A model generated the notes under the pieces. That model ran no database searches, was not told the origin of the DNA, and worked only from the letters and a program-made list of their open reading frames with translations. The position numbers and the translations under genes are program-made. A stretch of 35,026 bases of DNA, from NCBI RefSeq assembly GCF_000485595.1, contig NW_014577686.1:25589-60614 (forward strand), read 5' to 3'. Below are positions 1 to 9,611 of this stretch, piece after piece; the first letter of the stretch is position 1; every line of letters starts with the position of its first letter. Origin of the DNA: Priapulus caudatus. Lineage: Eukaryota; Priapulida; Priapulimorpha; Priapulimorphida; Priapulidae.

Positions 1-2
1 TG

Positions 3-299
3 CCCACGAAAGATCTGATGCTAGCTGAGGAGACGGCCGAACTGCAGAAAAGATTTGCGAAGGGCTGGAAGAAGTCGCATGCCCACCTGATGGATACCGA
101 CCTTCTGGAAGAATACTTGGCCGATCTAGCTAAGCTTGGTGCAGTGCGGCCATTACCCGCAGTAAAATCTGATCTCTACAGATTCAGTATGGATTTCAGA
201 TTTGCGCATTTAATGACCTTTAGGAATGCCACCTATCAATTAATTGACGATGAAAGCTTTGAGTTTACCTACCAAGAAAAAGATGCCTGTATGAATTAG
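3..299 (+). CDS. 3' end of an unrecognised gene (partial)
   Basis: The frame is open from the window edge to a TAG stop at 297-299, giving 98 residues. The segment is soluble and charged, starting PTKDLMLAEETAELQKRF and ending FTYQEKDACMN. It has a probable helical, coiled-coil-prone first third (AEETAELQKRF, then LLEEYLADLAKL) and a more beta-like second half. Codon use is balanced and there are no repeats, unlike the junk around it, so I take it as the last coding exon of a gene that begins upstream. The ATG at 18 is probably internal. A possible polyadenylation signal ATTAAA lies at 494-499. I do not recognise the family and assign no function. Confidence 0.55.
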   Translation, partial: PTKDLMLAEETAELQKRFAKGWKKSHAHLMDTDLLEEYLADLAKLGAVRPLPAVKSDLYRFSMDFRFAHLMTFRNATYQLIDDESFEFTYQEKDACMN

Positions 300-984
300 A
301 TGCATAATTGTATCTATTAACTGGAGCAGAGGGAGAATTTTCATCCTTCTCCTAATTTGATTTCTATATTTGTTTGTTAATTATTGTTAATTTTTTTATT
401 GTTGATTTTAGTGCGCTGATGTAGCCTAATCAAATTTGTTTTGTTACAGACCAGATTGATTCTTTCTAAGTTGAAAAGGTCACAGATTCCCACATTAAAA
501 TTTAGAATAATTCGTTTCGGTCTAATGGGAGCTAACTGCACCGTAGCTCCAAGAAACGGTATTGCTAGGGTTAGAATACCAATATGTGTATATTGACGTT
601 AGTCACACAGCCTGGTCGAGTTAACTGCACCGTAAACACGGTTCACTTTCTTAATAATATTATATTATATCATTACATAGGACTATAGAACCAGGAGTGT
701 GAAACCAAATCACGTTGTAAAACTGGATTAAACTCCATTAATATACATCGATGTAACAATCTAAATATAATCTAAATATAATATACATGTAAATGGAACA
801 AAATGTCGGTCAACGAAAATGTTTTTGTTTCGCGACTAATTAACTAATGAGGCTATTATTCGTGATTGACTCATTTATCGGCGCAAACGTACGCAAATGT
901 TAACGGGATGAAATAACAAATAGTAAATTTTACAGTTTACGTGCTATTGACGCTCTATCGTATTTTGCTATTGGCTATTGCATA
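300..984. other. AT-rich non-coding stretch, probable 3' UTR then intergenic
   Basis: Short-run T-rich sequence follows the stop of the first gene. No open frame of note, tandem repeat or convincing inverted repeat was seen. The motif gttaactgcaccgta occurs twice in variant form (about 530-545 and 620-634), which may be a small local duplication. Confidence 0.5.
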
Positions 985-1016
985 TCAAGAGCTAATAATA
1001 CATGATTAGCTTTTGA
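985..1016. mobile_element. micro-hairpin element, copy 1
   Basis: A 32-bp near-palindrome starts TCAAGAGCTAATAATA and ends ATTAGCTTTTGA. The flanks are GCATA on the left (980-984) and ACATA on the right (1017-1021), a 4-of-5 match that suggests a 5-bp target duplication. The 16-bp left end is identical to the left end of the copy at 26997. Confidence 0.5.
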
Positions 1017-1031
1017 ACATATCAGTAACAT

Positions 1032-1531
1032 AAGCCTCGTTCACACGAGACCTCGTATTTCTAAAATACCGGATTTGCGAAATACCGTATCTGAGACAAA
1101 TACGCGGCCGAGCGTTCACACGCTGATTCGCGGCTTCAGAAATACGGTATTTGCGAGCTGCGAGCTGCTTTAAACAATCAAGCAACCACTATGCGAAATA
1201 AACAATGCAATGCGCACCAACTGCCGATAAAATACGTAGACTGGTCCGCGCTCGAACAGTTCCACCGCGTTACACTGGAATGTCGAGCGCGGACCAGTCT
1301 ATAAAATACCGGCCTTCAGAAATCCGGTATTTAGCGTTCACACAGAGTAAATGCGCGGTCCAAGAAATCCGGTATTTCTCAAGCACGCAAATTATTCGGG
1401 GTCTGGAAGCCTCGTATTTACAGAAATATCGGATCTGTTTAGATACGCAGTTATCTTCTTGGCCTGGGTATTTTGTGCCTCGTGTGAACGCTAAATACCG
1501 GATTTCTTGCTACGTGTGAACGCGGCTACTA
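1032..1531. mobile_element. MITE-like element with GTTCACACG termini
   Basis: The left end reads AGCCTCGTTCACACGAG. The right end, reverse-complemented, reads AGCCGCGTTCACACGTAG, so the ends form terminal inverted repeats. The interior repeats short modules in both orientations: AAATACCGGATTT or AAATCCGGTATTT about six times, and GTTCACAC or its complement about four more times. No protein is encoded. It is a non-autonomous DNA transposon built of subterminal repeats. No clear target duplication was found. A second hairpin element is nested at 1236-1301. Confidence 0.55.
1236..1301. mobile_element. nested 66-bp hairpin element with 8-bp target duplication
   Basis: Perfect 19-bp arms at 1237-1255 (TAGACTGGTCCGCGCTCGA) and 1283-1301 enclose a 27-bp loop. 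TAAAATAC lies directly left (1228-1235) and directly right (1302-1309). The 8-bp duplication suits a hAT-type transposase acting in trans. It interrupts an AAATACC-type module of the surrounding element, so it inserted later. Confidence 0.6.
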
Positions 1532-2046
1532 TTACGTACTTCGAAAATACCCGAATGATTAATATACCCGAGAGATGAATTTTCCCTACACATAAAACAC
1601 GTTAATCAGTGTCACGTTGCTTGCATGGCCATTCGGCACCTTTCTGACTTTCTACCACACCGACAGGCAATAGTGCAGCGAACAGTGTTTAGGCAGACAC
1701 TATAGGTGTTGCCCATTCATCGACGGATATTGTAGCGACATGACACCTAACTGCTCGTGGATGAAACGTCTGAAAATTAGCATTGTCGCGAATTTATGTC
1801 AGGGTGTTTATGTCTGATACGATAGCCCCAGCACAACTGCAGTCGACGAATCTTATATAGGCAGATGGCAAGTGATGATATCAGGGGTATCTTAATATAG
1901 ACGACACTATTATCATGTCTATATTATTATGTCTATATTATGACACTCTTGATAATATCAGAAGCTTGCTGTGCCCTACTCAGCTGACGCCTAGCTGAAC
2001 CAACTTCAATTCTGTGGTGTTTCACGTAATCATCCAGTACTAGTTC
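1532..2046. other. non-coding stretch
   Basis: No supported gene. It holds one micro-hairpin (1881-1952). The rest is unremarkable mixed sequence. Confidence 0.4.
1881..1952. mobile_element. micro-hairpin element, copy 2
   Basis: A 72-bp inverted repeat starts TCAGGGGTATCTTAATATAG and ends TATATTATGACACTCTTGA. The flanks are TGATA (1876-1880) and TAATA (1953-1957), a 4-of-5 match. It has an inner duplication of ATGTCTATATTAT and is the most diverged of the clear copies. Confidence 0.45.
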
Positions 2047-2090
<44 letters not shown>

Positions 2091-2105
2091 TAATAATAAT
2101 GAAGT
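2047..2105. repeat. (AAT)n microsatellite
   Basis: About 19 units of AAT with one GAT interruption near 2089. Confidence 0.95.
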
Positions 2106-2326
2106 AGTTATTAAATGTAAGAAAATAATTTCAGTGACTAACGAAGCGTGCTAATGTTTTGGACATCCCAACAGGTATTTCAATTATGAGCACATTATAG
2201 GCAGAGACAACTAAGTAATGAAACCCCAACGAAAAGATTAATCTAGACACTTCGTGATCGCATGAGTGGCTTACGCGTCATTGGTGTGGCTGGCTCAATA
2301 ATAAATGACCTATAGGCGACTTAAAC

Positions 2327-2466
2327 ACCCTGCCACCCCACCCTGCCCCACACCCTACCCCCACACGCTTGCCCACACCCTGCCCCCATACACTGCACCC
2401 GCACACTGCACCCACACATTGCGCCCATACCCCTACTCTCAAAACGCTTACCCCACACCCTTGCTT
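2327..2466. repeat. C-rich degenerate 12-bp tandem repeat
   Basis: Loose repeats of CCCACACCCTGC with many C runs of three to five on the + strand. The minus strand is therefore G-rich and could form G-quadruplexes. The open frames read through it are by-products of the repeat. Confidence 0.6.
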
Positions 2467-2603
2467 CACGCATCATAACTATCATCATAACTAACAAGCT
2501 AGCCGTACACACAGGCAGACACGGAGAGAGCGGGATGCGTGGTGATCCTCGACTTATAGGGTTATGTCGGGAATGCGCGCCAGCGTTATTAGACCCGCTC
2601 ATT

Positions 2604-2747
2604 AGAGCTGTAGTATAGTGTGTGCCGGCGGCGGATTCAACAGCTACAGACATCACCATGGCGACGCCACGTCGGGCGCATCAGATCTCCGGCCTGCTCC
2701 TTGTCCGACACATATATATCACTACCGTACTACTCGTATCTAAATAA
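2604..2747 (+). pseudogene. broken copy of exon 1 of the Dok-7-like gene
   Basis: The bases are almost identical to the real exon 1, including the ATCACCATGG start context (ATG at 2658). About 45 bp are missing after the codons for VRH (2707-2711), exactly the stretch holding the last ten codons and the GTAAGT donor in the intact copy. The deletion ends share a short ACA/CACA motif. Read straight on, the frame gives IYITTVLLVSK and stops at 2745-2747. It cannot splice in the original way. It could still act as a transcribed leader if a promoter lies upstream. Confidence 0.8.
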
Positions 2748-3205
2748 TACCCCAATATACTCATAGATTACCCAAATATACCCACGATCACCACACTATA
2801 CTCAAATATCCATGAAAATTGAAATATACCCAAAGTTACTTAAATATACTAATGTAGAGATTTCGGGGGTGTGTAACTCACAGGAGCAGTAGACTAGATC
2901 AGGATAGATAGATTGAACTCACAGTATAGATAGAATAACCATATATTTACTAAAGAGAGGATAGAATATAGACAGCACATAGATAATCGATCAACGCCTG
3001 GGCGCAGCCATCTTGGATCATACTGATGGGGGTCCCGCGAAAACAAGGAGTGTTTACGCGAAAAGCGATAACGCGATAAATAGAGAATAATAATCAACGC
3101 GGTTATGTACTATTAATCAGCATAATATACGAGGAGGATGGAATAGAATGAATAGTCTAAGTTGTCGAAGAGAGGAATGTTTACTTAGAAACGAGTTGCA
3201 TAAGA

Positions 3206-3247
3206 TCAGGAGTAGATAATAGGAAATTCCCTATTATCCACTCCTGA
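3206..3247. mobile_element. micro-hairpin element, copy 3 (perfect 5-bp target duplication)
   Basis: A 42-bp element: TCAGGAGTAGATAATAGG, then a 5-base loop, then the inverted arm ending CTCCTGA. TAAGA flanks it on both sides (3201-3205 and 3248-3252). It is also present, rearranged, in the downstream duplication copy at 5042, so it predates the duplication. Confidence 0.7.
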
Positions 3248-3253
3248 TAAGAT

Positions 3254-3659
3254 CACAGGCACTTGGAACGTTTCAATAAAAAAAATCAATGGTAAATAAA
3301 CACGAAATGTACCAAAGTCTTAATGTTTCTCTACTCTATTTCGCCTATAATCACCTGTAAATGCCAGTCAAATGCTCATCTGCAACACACAAGTACACCG
3401 CACGCCCGCCCTGTGCACAAACAACATGAATAAGAGATTCATGATAATTCAGATTGATTCATAATGATTCTCTCTTATTCATGTTGTTTGTGCACAGCGC
3501 GGGCGTGCGGTGTACTTGTGTGTTGCAGATGAGCATTTGACCGGCATTTACAGATAATTATAGTATAGGCGAAATAGAGTAGAGAAACATTAAGACTTTG
3601 GTACATTTCGTGTTTATTTACCATTGATTTTTTTTATTGAGACGTTCCAAGTGCCTGTG
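3254..3659. mobile_element. 406-bp hAT-like foldback (palindromic) element
   Basis: Two arms of nearly 190 bp pair almost end to end around a loop of about 30 bases near 3438-3470. The termini are CACAGGCACTTGGAACG and its complement. GATAAGAT flanks it on both sides (3246-3253 and 3660-3667), an 8-bp target duplication typical of hAT transposases. The homologous site in the downstream duplication copy (5141-5157) reads TGATAAGATGATTCAATA without the insert, a paralogous empty site. No protein is encoded, so it must have been mobilised in trans. Confidence 0.85.
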
Positions 3660-3687
3660 GATAAGATGATGCAATAGTCGTACCAGC

Positions 3688-3811
3688 CACGGGTTGCGTC
3701 AGCAGGTGAACGAAATCTGCGTGCTAGCTAGGTATATAAGGCGCGCCGAATCGCAGAGCAATCGTGTTATTTTTCAGGTTAGGTTTAGGTAAGAAGGAGA
3801 AGAAGGAAGCA
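3688..3811 (+). promoter_or_regulatory. TATA-containing module, copy P1
   Basis: TATATAAG at 3733-3740 is followed by a GC-rich spacer and GCAATCG about 26-30 bp downstream, where a start site would be expected. The module ends in a purine-rich leader (GAAGGAGAAGAAGG). It lies about 650 bp upstream of the intact exon 1. A second copy is at 6054-6209. It could be a promoter of the Dok-7-like gene or the relic of a retrotransposon LTR; the sequence does not decide. Confidence 0.4.
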
Positions 3812-4327
3812 AGCATTCTTGCGAGCTGCTATGTACATATAAACCCGTACACTTTGTGCCCGACCTGGATAGACGCACCCACCTAGCTCTCATTGGTTTA
3901 TCAGCTGTCCTCCGCTATCACCACCTGTATTGTGGCTAGCGCGCTGCCAGTGGCCCGGCTACCTCACGCACGCGCACACACACGCACACACCACGATTAT
4001 ACGCTGATATATGCACAGCGTATATCACAGGCGGAGTTAGAACGGCAGCGGAGTGTCGCGTTTGCACATCGTTGTGTGGGCGACAGACGAGTTGGTAAGC
4101 GAGCACGCGAGCTCACTGGATCGCCCTGCCCGCACATCCGTCCCGCAGAGACACGGGGAAGCCCGGTGACGGATTCCCTTACACACGGAAAGCAGACTGG
4201 CTGGCTGGCTATACCCGTGCACAAAACGGTAGCGAGTTCTCAACGCAGGAACTTCGCTACGGGACTACGTAGAGAGAAGAGAGAGAAAGTGGACGAGAGA
4301 TAATCGGCCCATGTAATACTAACAGTA
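3812..4327. other. GC-richer spacer upstream of exon 1, possible 5' leader
   Basis: A non-repeated stretch with a short CA-rich run (3966-3992). A 136-residue open frame crosses it on + (3893-4303) but its composition is basic and low-complexity, and I do not support it as protein. It may be promoter or 5' untranslated sequence of the gene starting at 4382. Confidence 0.35.
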
Positions 4328-4381
4328 AGAGCTGCAGTATAGTGTGTGCCGGCGGCGGATTCAACAGCTACAGACATCACC

Positions 4382-4465
4382 ATGGCGACGCCACGTCGGG
4401 CGCATCAGATCTCCGGCCTGCTCCTTGTCCGACACACAAGCAAGGGTCTCGTGAAGACGAAAACG
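4382..4465 (+). CDS. Dok-7-like gene, coding exon 1 (residues 1-28)
   Basis: The ATG at 4382 sits in an excellent start context (A at -3, G at +4), and an in-frame TAG lies upstream at 4340-4342. The 28 codons run from [16 protein letters not shown] to KTKT and end at a consensus donor ACG|GTAAGT. The exon ends in phase 0 and exon 2 opens in phase 0, so KTKT joins VWKKRW to make the usual opening of a PH domain. Confidence 0.8.
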
Positions 4466-7400
4466 GTAAGTTCGGCTGTCACATATATCACTACCGTACT
4501 CAATATACTCATAGATTACCCAAATATACCCACGATCACCACTATACTCAAATATCCATGAAAATTGAAATATACCCAAAGTAATATACTTTGTAATATA
4601 CAAAGTAATATACCCATTGAAATATACCCAAAATATACTAATGTAGAGATTTCGGGGGTGTGTAACTCACAGGAGCAGTAGACTAGATCAGGATGGATAG
4701 ATTGAACTCACAGTATAGATAGAATAACCATATATTGACTAAAGAGAGGATGGAATATAGACAGCACATAGATAATCGATCAACGCCTGGGCGCAGCCAT
4801 CTTGGATCATACTGATGGGGGTCCCGAGAAAACAAGGAGTGTTTACGCGAAAAGCGATAACGCGATAAATAGAGAATAATAATCAACGCGGTTATGTACT
4901 ATTAATCAGCATAATATACGAGGAGGTTTGAATAGAATGAATAGTCTAAGTTGTCAAAGAGAGGAATGTTTACTTAGAAACGAGTTGCATCATCTTAAAC
5001 CTTGCAACTTAGAAACGAGTTTCATCATCTTAAAACTTGCATCAGGAGTAGATAATATGGAATTCCTACTACTGATAAGATCTACTCCTTAGGTAGGGAT
5101 CCTGATAAGATCTCTCCGCAGAGTGCAGAAAATCTACTCCTGATAAGATGATTCAATAATCGTACCCGCCACGGCAGGGTTCTTCCCAGGATGAAATTGA
5201 AACAGGGGGAAGGGAGGGGGAGGGGGAGGGGAGGGGAGGGGAGGGGGAGGGCAAACTATTGCTGATAGGGTCTATGACCTCCAGGGTACTGCCGGAACGT
5301 ACCCTGGGTACGGTCCGGTATATCGGAACGTACCCTGGTAACTATCTAGCTGATATGGTTAGGGTTAGTGTTAGGGTTAGGGTTAGGGTATACGCGCGTT
5401 AGAGTTAGGGTTAGGGTCAGGGTTAGGGAGTAGGCGTAGGCGACTCCCTAGACTCGTTAGTGGAGTAGGCGACGTACCCGGTTCCGGCATATTAGATTAC
5501 TATAGTACAAGCAGGCATATAAATCACGATGATTTATATGCTCTGGTACCAGGGTACGTTCCGGCAGTACCCTGGGGGACATAGACCCTATCAGCGAAAC
5601 CAGGGGGTCTGGGGGCCTGGTCGAATCACTGGCAGCCAGAACAAGTCCGCACCTGCAGCTACAACACACACGCATCTATTGACTATATATAACAACTTTA
5701 TATATAGTTATATATAACTACTATAACAACTATAGCTACTATAACAACTATATATAACGTTGTTATATATAGTCAATAGATGCGTGTGTGCTGTAGCTGC
5801 AGGTGCGGACTTGTTCTTGCTGCCAGTGGGTCGAATGGGAATTCTTGCCGAGGTGGCCAGTAGCAGCAGCGCCTCCAAAGCTGACTCACTCAGCCTGTTC
5901 TTCATGCAGCCATTCCCATTAAAATAAAAAATACAATTTTTTTAATCGGGGCAGAAATAATTTAAACGTGGCGCAACGATTGAAACGGGGGGGGGGGGAG
6001 TTTTCCCAAACAGGGCGGGCGCGCCCGGTTTGCGCAACGTAGGGAGAAGCCTGCACGGGTTGCGTCAGCAGGTGAAACGATTGCGCCAGCTAACGAAATC
6101 TGCGTGCTAGCTAGTTATATAAGGCGCGCCGAATCGCAGAGCAAGCGTGTTATTTTTCAGGTTAGGTTTAGGTAGGAAGAAGAAGAGAAGGAAGGAGAAG
6201 AAGGAAGCATATTAGGAAGCGTTATTTTGCAGGTCTAGGTAGGAAGAAGAAGAAGAAGAAGAAGAAGAAGAAGAAGAAGAAGAGAAAGAGGGAGAAAGCA
6301 TTTTAGGTATCGAGGAGAGAGATAACGGAGGGACGAGAAGCACGGGTTTTCAGGAAGGAAAGAAGACTACAGGGAAAATGAGGGCTCAGCCTGGATCTTT
6401 CACTACAGGTGAAGAAGAACGGGATTTCAGTTAGGTAGAGCCAGGAGCGACTACGAGGAGACACCCGTGGAGGCTACCTAGGTCTAGGCGAAGCGAGGAG
6501 AAACGTGAGAGGGGAAGACAAAACTGGCGACGCGTTAATGCTTTAATCTTAGTCTAGTGGTTATAGGATTTGCTGCATATATATATACGAATGCAGGGGA
6601 ATTATTTGTAAACTAGTAGGAAGCAATAAAACTTTAACCGTACAGTTAACCGAATCTAACTGTGTTATGTTCCACTGGTACTGCCTGTTATTTGCTACGG
6701 GCATCACCGTCCTGCCTAATATAACGGCAGGAGCGAACACTGAATCCAAACAACTAGGACACGCGTTAACTATATAACGCCTGTCGTACCGTAGTCGGCT
6801 ACCCCTAGGGCCACTACACTAAAATATTCCCAAAATGACCAAAATGTACCCAAATATTTTAAGCTTGCAGATACAATCATGAATCCATGCTAAATTCATC
6901 CGGGGTGCTAAACTAGGCTTGGGCCCAGTAATCTATAATAGTTGTCTCGGCACGATTGCATGTTTGCCCTTAGGTGAACCTACAATCTAACGATTGAGCT
7001 TCGACCAATGCACATTGGGCCATTTTCGCTGAATTCCGCGAAACACTGAACCTTGTGTTCTCTACGATATAACGGGACAAAACACGATTCGTGATAATAA
7101 AAGTCGTGTGACCGTGTAAGGCTAGAGGTGCATGACTAGTGGAAGGAATACAGGAGTACATGAATAACTCTCTATTCCTGGTACGCCTGGTAAGATGGCT
7201 TCGTTTGCATATAGGGCTGTCTAGCGTTTCTGTTCAACCCGGGCTAGAAACACAAGAACCTAATTGGGCCGTTTCAATACTAGCTAGAATGATGGTAAAA
7301 AATTCAGATTATATATTTCTTTTCAGCGTGTTAATGTCTATGTACTCGTGACCACCTACACTGTGCACAAACTCACGAAAGGTAGTGTTCTTTTGTGAGT

Positions 7401-9535
7401 TTGTGCACAGTGGCGCGCGTGCGGCAATATTCCGTGTTATAAAGGCGTTTCTTCAAAGCATTTATGTGGAACTATCAGGCAATCGAGAGTATAGGGTGCA
7501 TAAATATTAGAACTTCGTATATATATATTGGTCGTAAATGCAATTTGTGTTCACTTTATCCTAATTTTATTGTTGAAACGGCATAGTCCACTATACCGGT
7601 GTAGTCCCTTCGTTCCCGCTACTGGAAACGACCCATGTGTCTGTGCGTAGATACCTGTGTGAGCTCGTCTTACGTGTGACGTCAGAGGTGTATAATCAGA
7701 GGTGAATAATGACAAATGTTATTATTTGTCATTATTCGCCCCTGGTATAATGAATGTAGCGTTCCCTCTTCCACGCACGAATGCTATTATAATATATTGG
7801 CAAAAATTTTCGAAATATCTTTCATTACTACCTAGATACTACTAGATATAGTACTAGAGCTAATTACTACCATGCAGGTAAAAGAAGCGGCAACGTATAC
7901 GAACGTCACGATGCGAGCTGATCATAAAAAGATGAATGTGTTTCTGAGTCGCTCGAAGTGCCCTGTATTTGACACCTTTCGTGCGCACAAACAACACATC
8001 AGCACATGCATCCACGCGCGCACACACATACCTGTACATACCTGTACACACATACATACTGCGCGTTCACACAGATACGAGCACACAAACACGCACACAC
8101 ACACACACATACACACGTGCGCGTGCACATACATAGTGTGAGAGAGAGAAACACGTATTCACATACGTACACGCACATACGTACGCACACATACACGCAC
8201 ACATATACACGCACGCGCGCGTATTGTGTGTAAATCTCGCTTTATATGTGATCAGAGCGCTGTACAAGCTTTTCCGCACGACGGTATGTTTTAATCATCA
8301 TACTAAGCCGGTATAAAAATCTGCCTAAATGCATTATGCATATTATAACTGCGACCTTTGCATTGCGCGATAGACGTTTATTAGGGCTGGTACTGTAAAT
8401 CTACGGCTCCAACCGCGCTATCAATGTACGCGCGATTTTATAGCGCTCTTGCGTTATAACTAACAGTACACGTCGCAAACATATAGCGTCGCTGAACATG
8501 GGGCGGCTTACAATATACTATAGAATGTGATAGTATACACTGCTTACTGCGTAACAGACCGTAGAGGACAATAAACGCGCCTAAAAACGACGTAAGTGTT
8601 GCAACACAGATCATGGTGGAAAAACAGAGAAAGGTGTGAAAACAAGTAAAAGTGTCCTTTCGCAATTGCTTCGGAAACAATATTTCATCAACCTTGTGAG
8701 ATGTGAGATTGTATATCCAATATGTGTCCCTATATGTGTCCAAAGGTCAGAAATAGTTGGGGAAAGGAATGCCGAGTAAACAAATTTATATCGTTAAAAA
8801 CTGGATATTACTAGCCTTTCAATAATAGCAGTGATTAAAGTTCAAATGTGATTTTGATTATTTACTTCTGATAATAGGTACTGGAAACATGTTTTTGTTT
8901 CCATGCAGTCCATGTTTGGCTAGCTGTAGTAAGGTTTAGGTAAACTGTTCACACGCTTTGGCGATCATTTACGATTTCGCATTCAGTGACTCTCTGATAA
9001 TTTTAAGATGATTCTCCGAATAATTATATGATTCTCGGATTGATTGTGATTCGAGACTGATGCAAGTGGTAAGATTGAGCATGCGTATATATATGCGGGC
9101 AGTAATTAATCTCCACTTACAGCTTATATAACTACTTTTAGCATTACGGGTAATAAGTACCCGTGGTTGGTATGTAGTTCCCACGCTAGTTCACGACCTT
9201 TATGTGACGCGTGTGGTGTGATGTTAGAAAGGGTTAAAATACACACGCGGGCGCACACGCTAGCGCGCACGCGAGCAATCGTTTGATGTTAGCCGATGTG
9301 ATGAGTAGTGCCTATAGTGAGATGATTTATTTCGAATGGAATGTGTCTACAGTACCGGCCGGAATGTAGAAAAACATCTATCGATCGGTATCGAGATTTC
9401 ACGATTTGCAATATTATCGATATGCACAGGTGCACATTTATTTGGAGCGGAATCCCAGGAATGTTGGCATCAATCAGGGCGACAGACCCCGCTACCTAAT
9501 ATCGTGGCACGTAGAAGTCAACATGTGTGTGTGTA

Positions 9536-9611
<76 letters not shown>

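Larger units (their letters stand above)
2604..3811. repeat. direct duplication, upstream copy (exon-1 region plus TATA module)
   Basis: From agagctg at 2604 this copy matches 4328 onward, and the match resumes in a TATA module at 3688-3811 that matches 6054-6209. By eye, substitutions are at a few percent with several small indels. This copy is interrupted only by the hAT-like element 3254-3659. The downstream copy is instead interrupted by the 879-bp insertion 5175-6053. The two copies are separated by 3812-4327, which I cannot match to either. Confidence 0.8.
5175..6053. mobile_element. 879-bp composite insertion with CACGG target repeat
   Basis: The upstream duplication copy reads straight through CCACGGGTTGCG (3687-3698). 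Here CACGG (5170-5174) and CACGG (6054-6058) flank an extra 879 bp. The insert ends are CAGGGTTCTTCCC and, reverse-complemented, CAGGCTTCTCCC, imperfect terminal inverted repeats. Just inside each end lies ATTGAAAC followed by a G run, in direct orientation. The interior holds a second TIR element (5261-5595) and a palindrome (5628-5828), so it is either nested insertions or one composite unit. Confidence 0.6.
4328..6209. repeat. direct duplication, downstream copy (intact exon 1 plus TATA module)
   Basis: Partner of 2604-3811. It keeps the full exon 1 with its donor. Against the upstream copy it has small expansions of the ATATACCCA motif near 4580-4635 and a local duplication of TTAGAAACGAGTT near 4974 and 5010. 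It lacks the hAT-like element and instead carries the 5175-6053 insertion. Confidence 0.8.

Noticed and set aside
3893-4303. 136-codon + frame upstream of exon 1
   Set aside because: Basic low-complexity composition, ends before the real start codon, not conserved in the other duplication copy.
5618-5630. tRNA B-box-like GGTCGAATCACT
   Set aside because: No matching A box or cloverleaf; the sequence is the outer edge of a palindromic element.
6510-6545. LTR retrotransposon primer-binding region suggested by ACTGGCGAC
   Set aside because: No recognisable tRNA-complementary stretch follows, no gag-pol and no second LTR were found, so it stays a weak remark only.
7872-8279. Several overlapping His/Thr or Cys/Val-rich frames
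   Set aside because: All come from the CA/CACG repeat tract on both strands.
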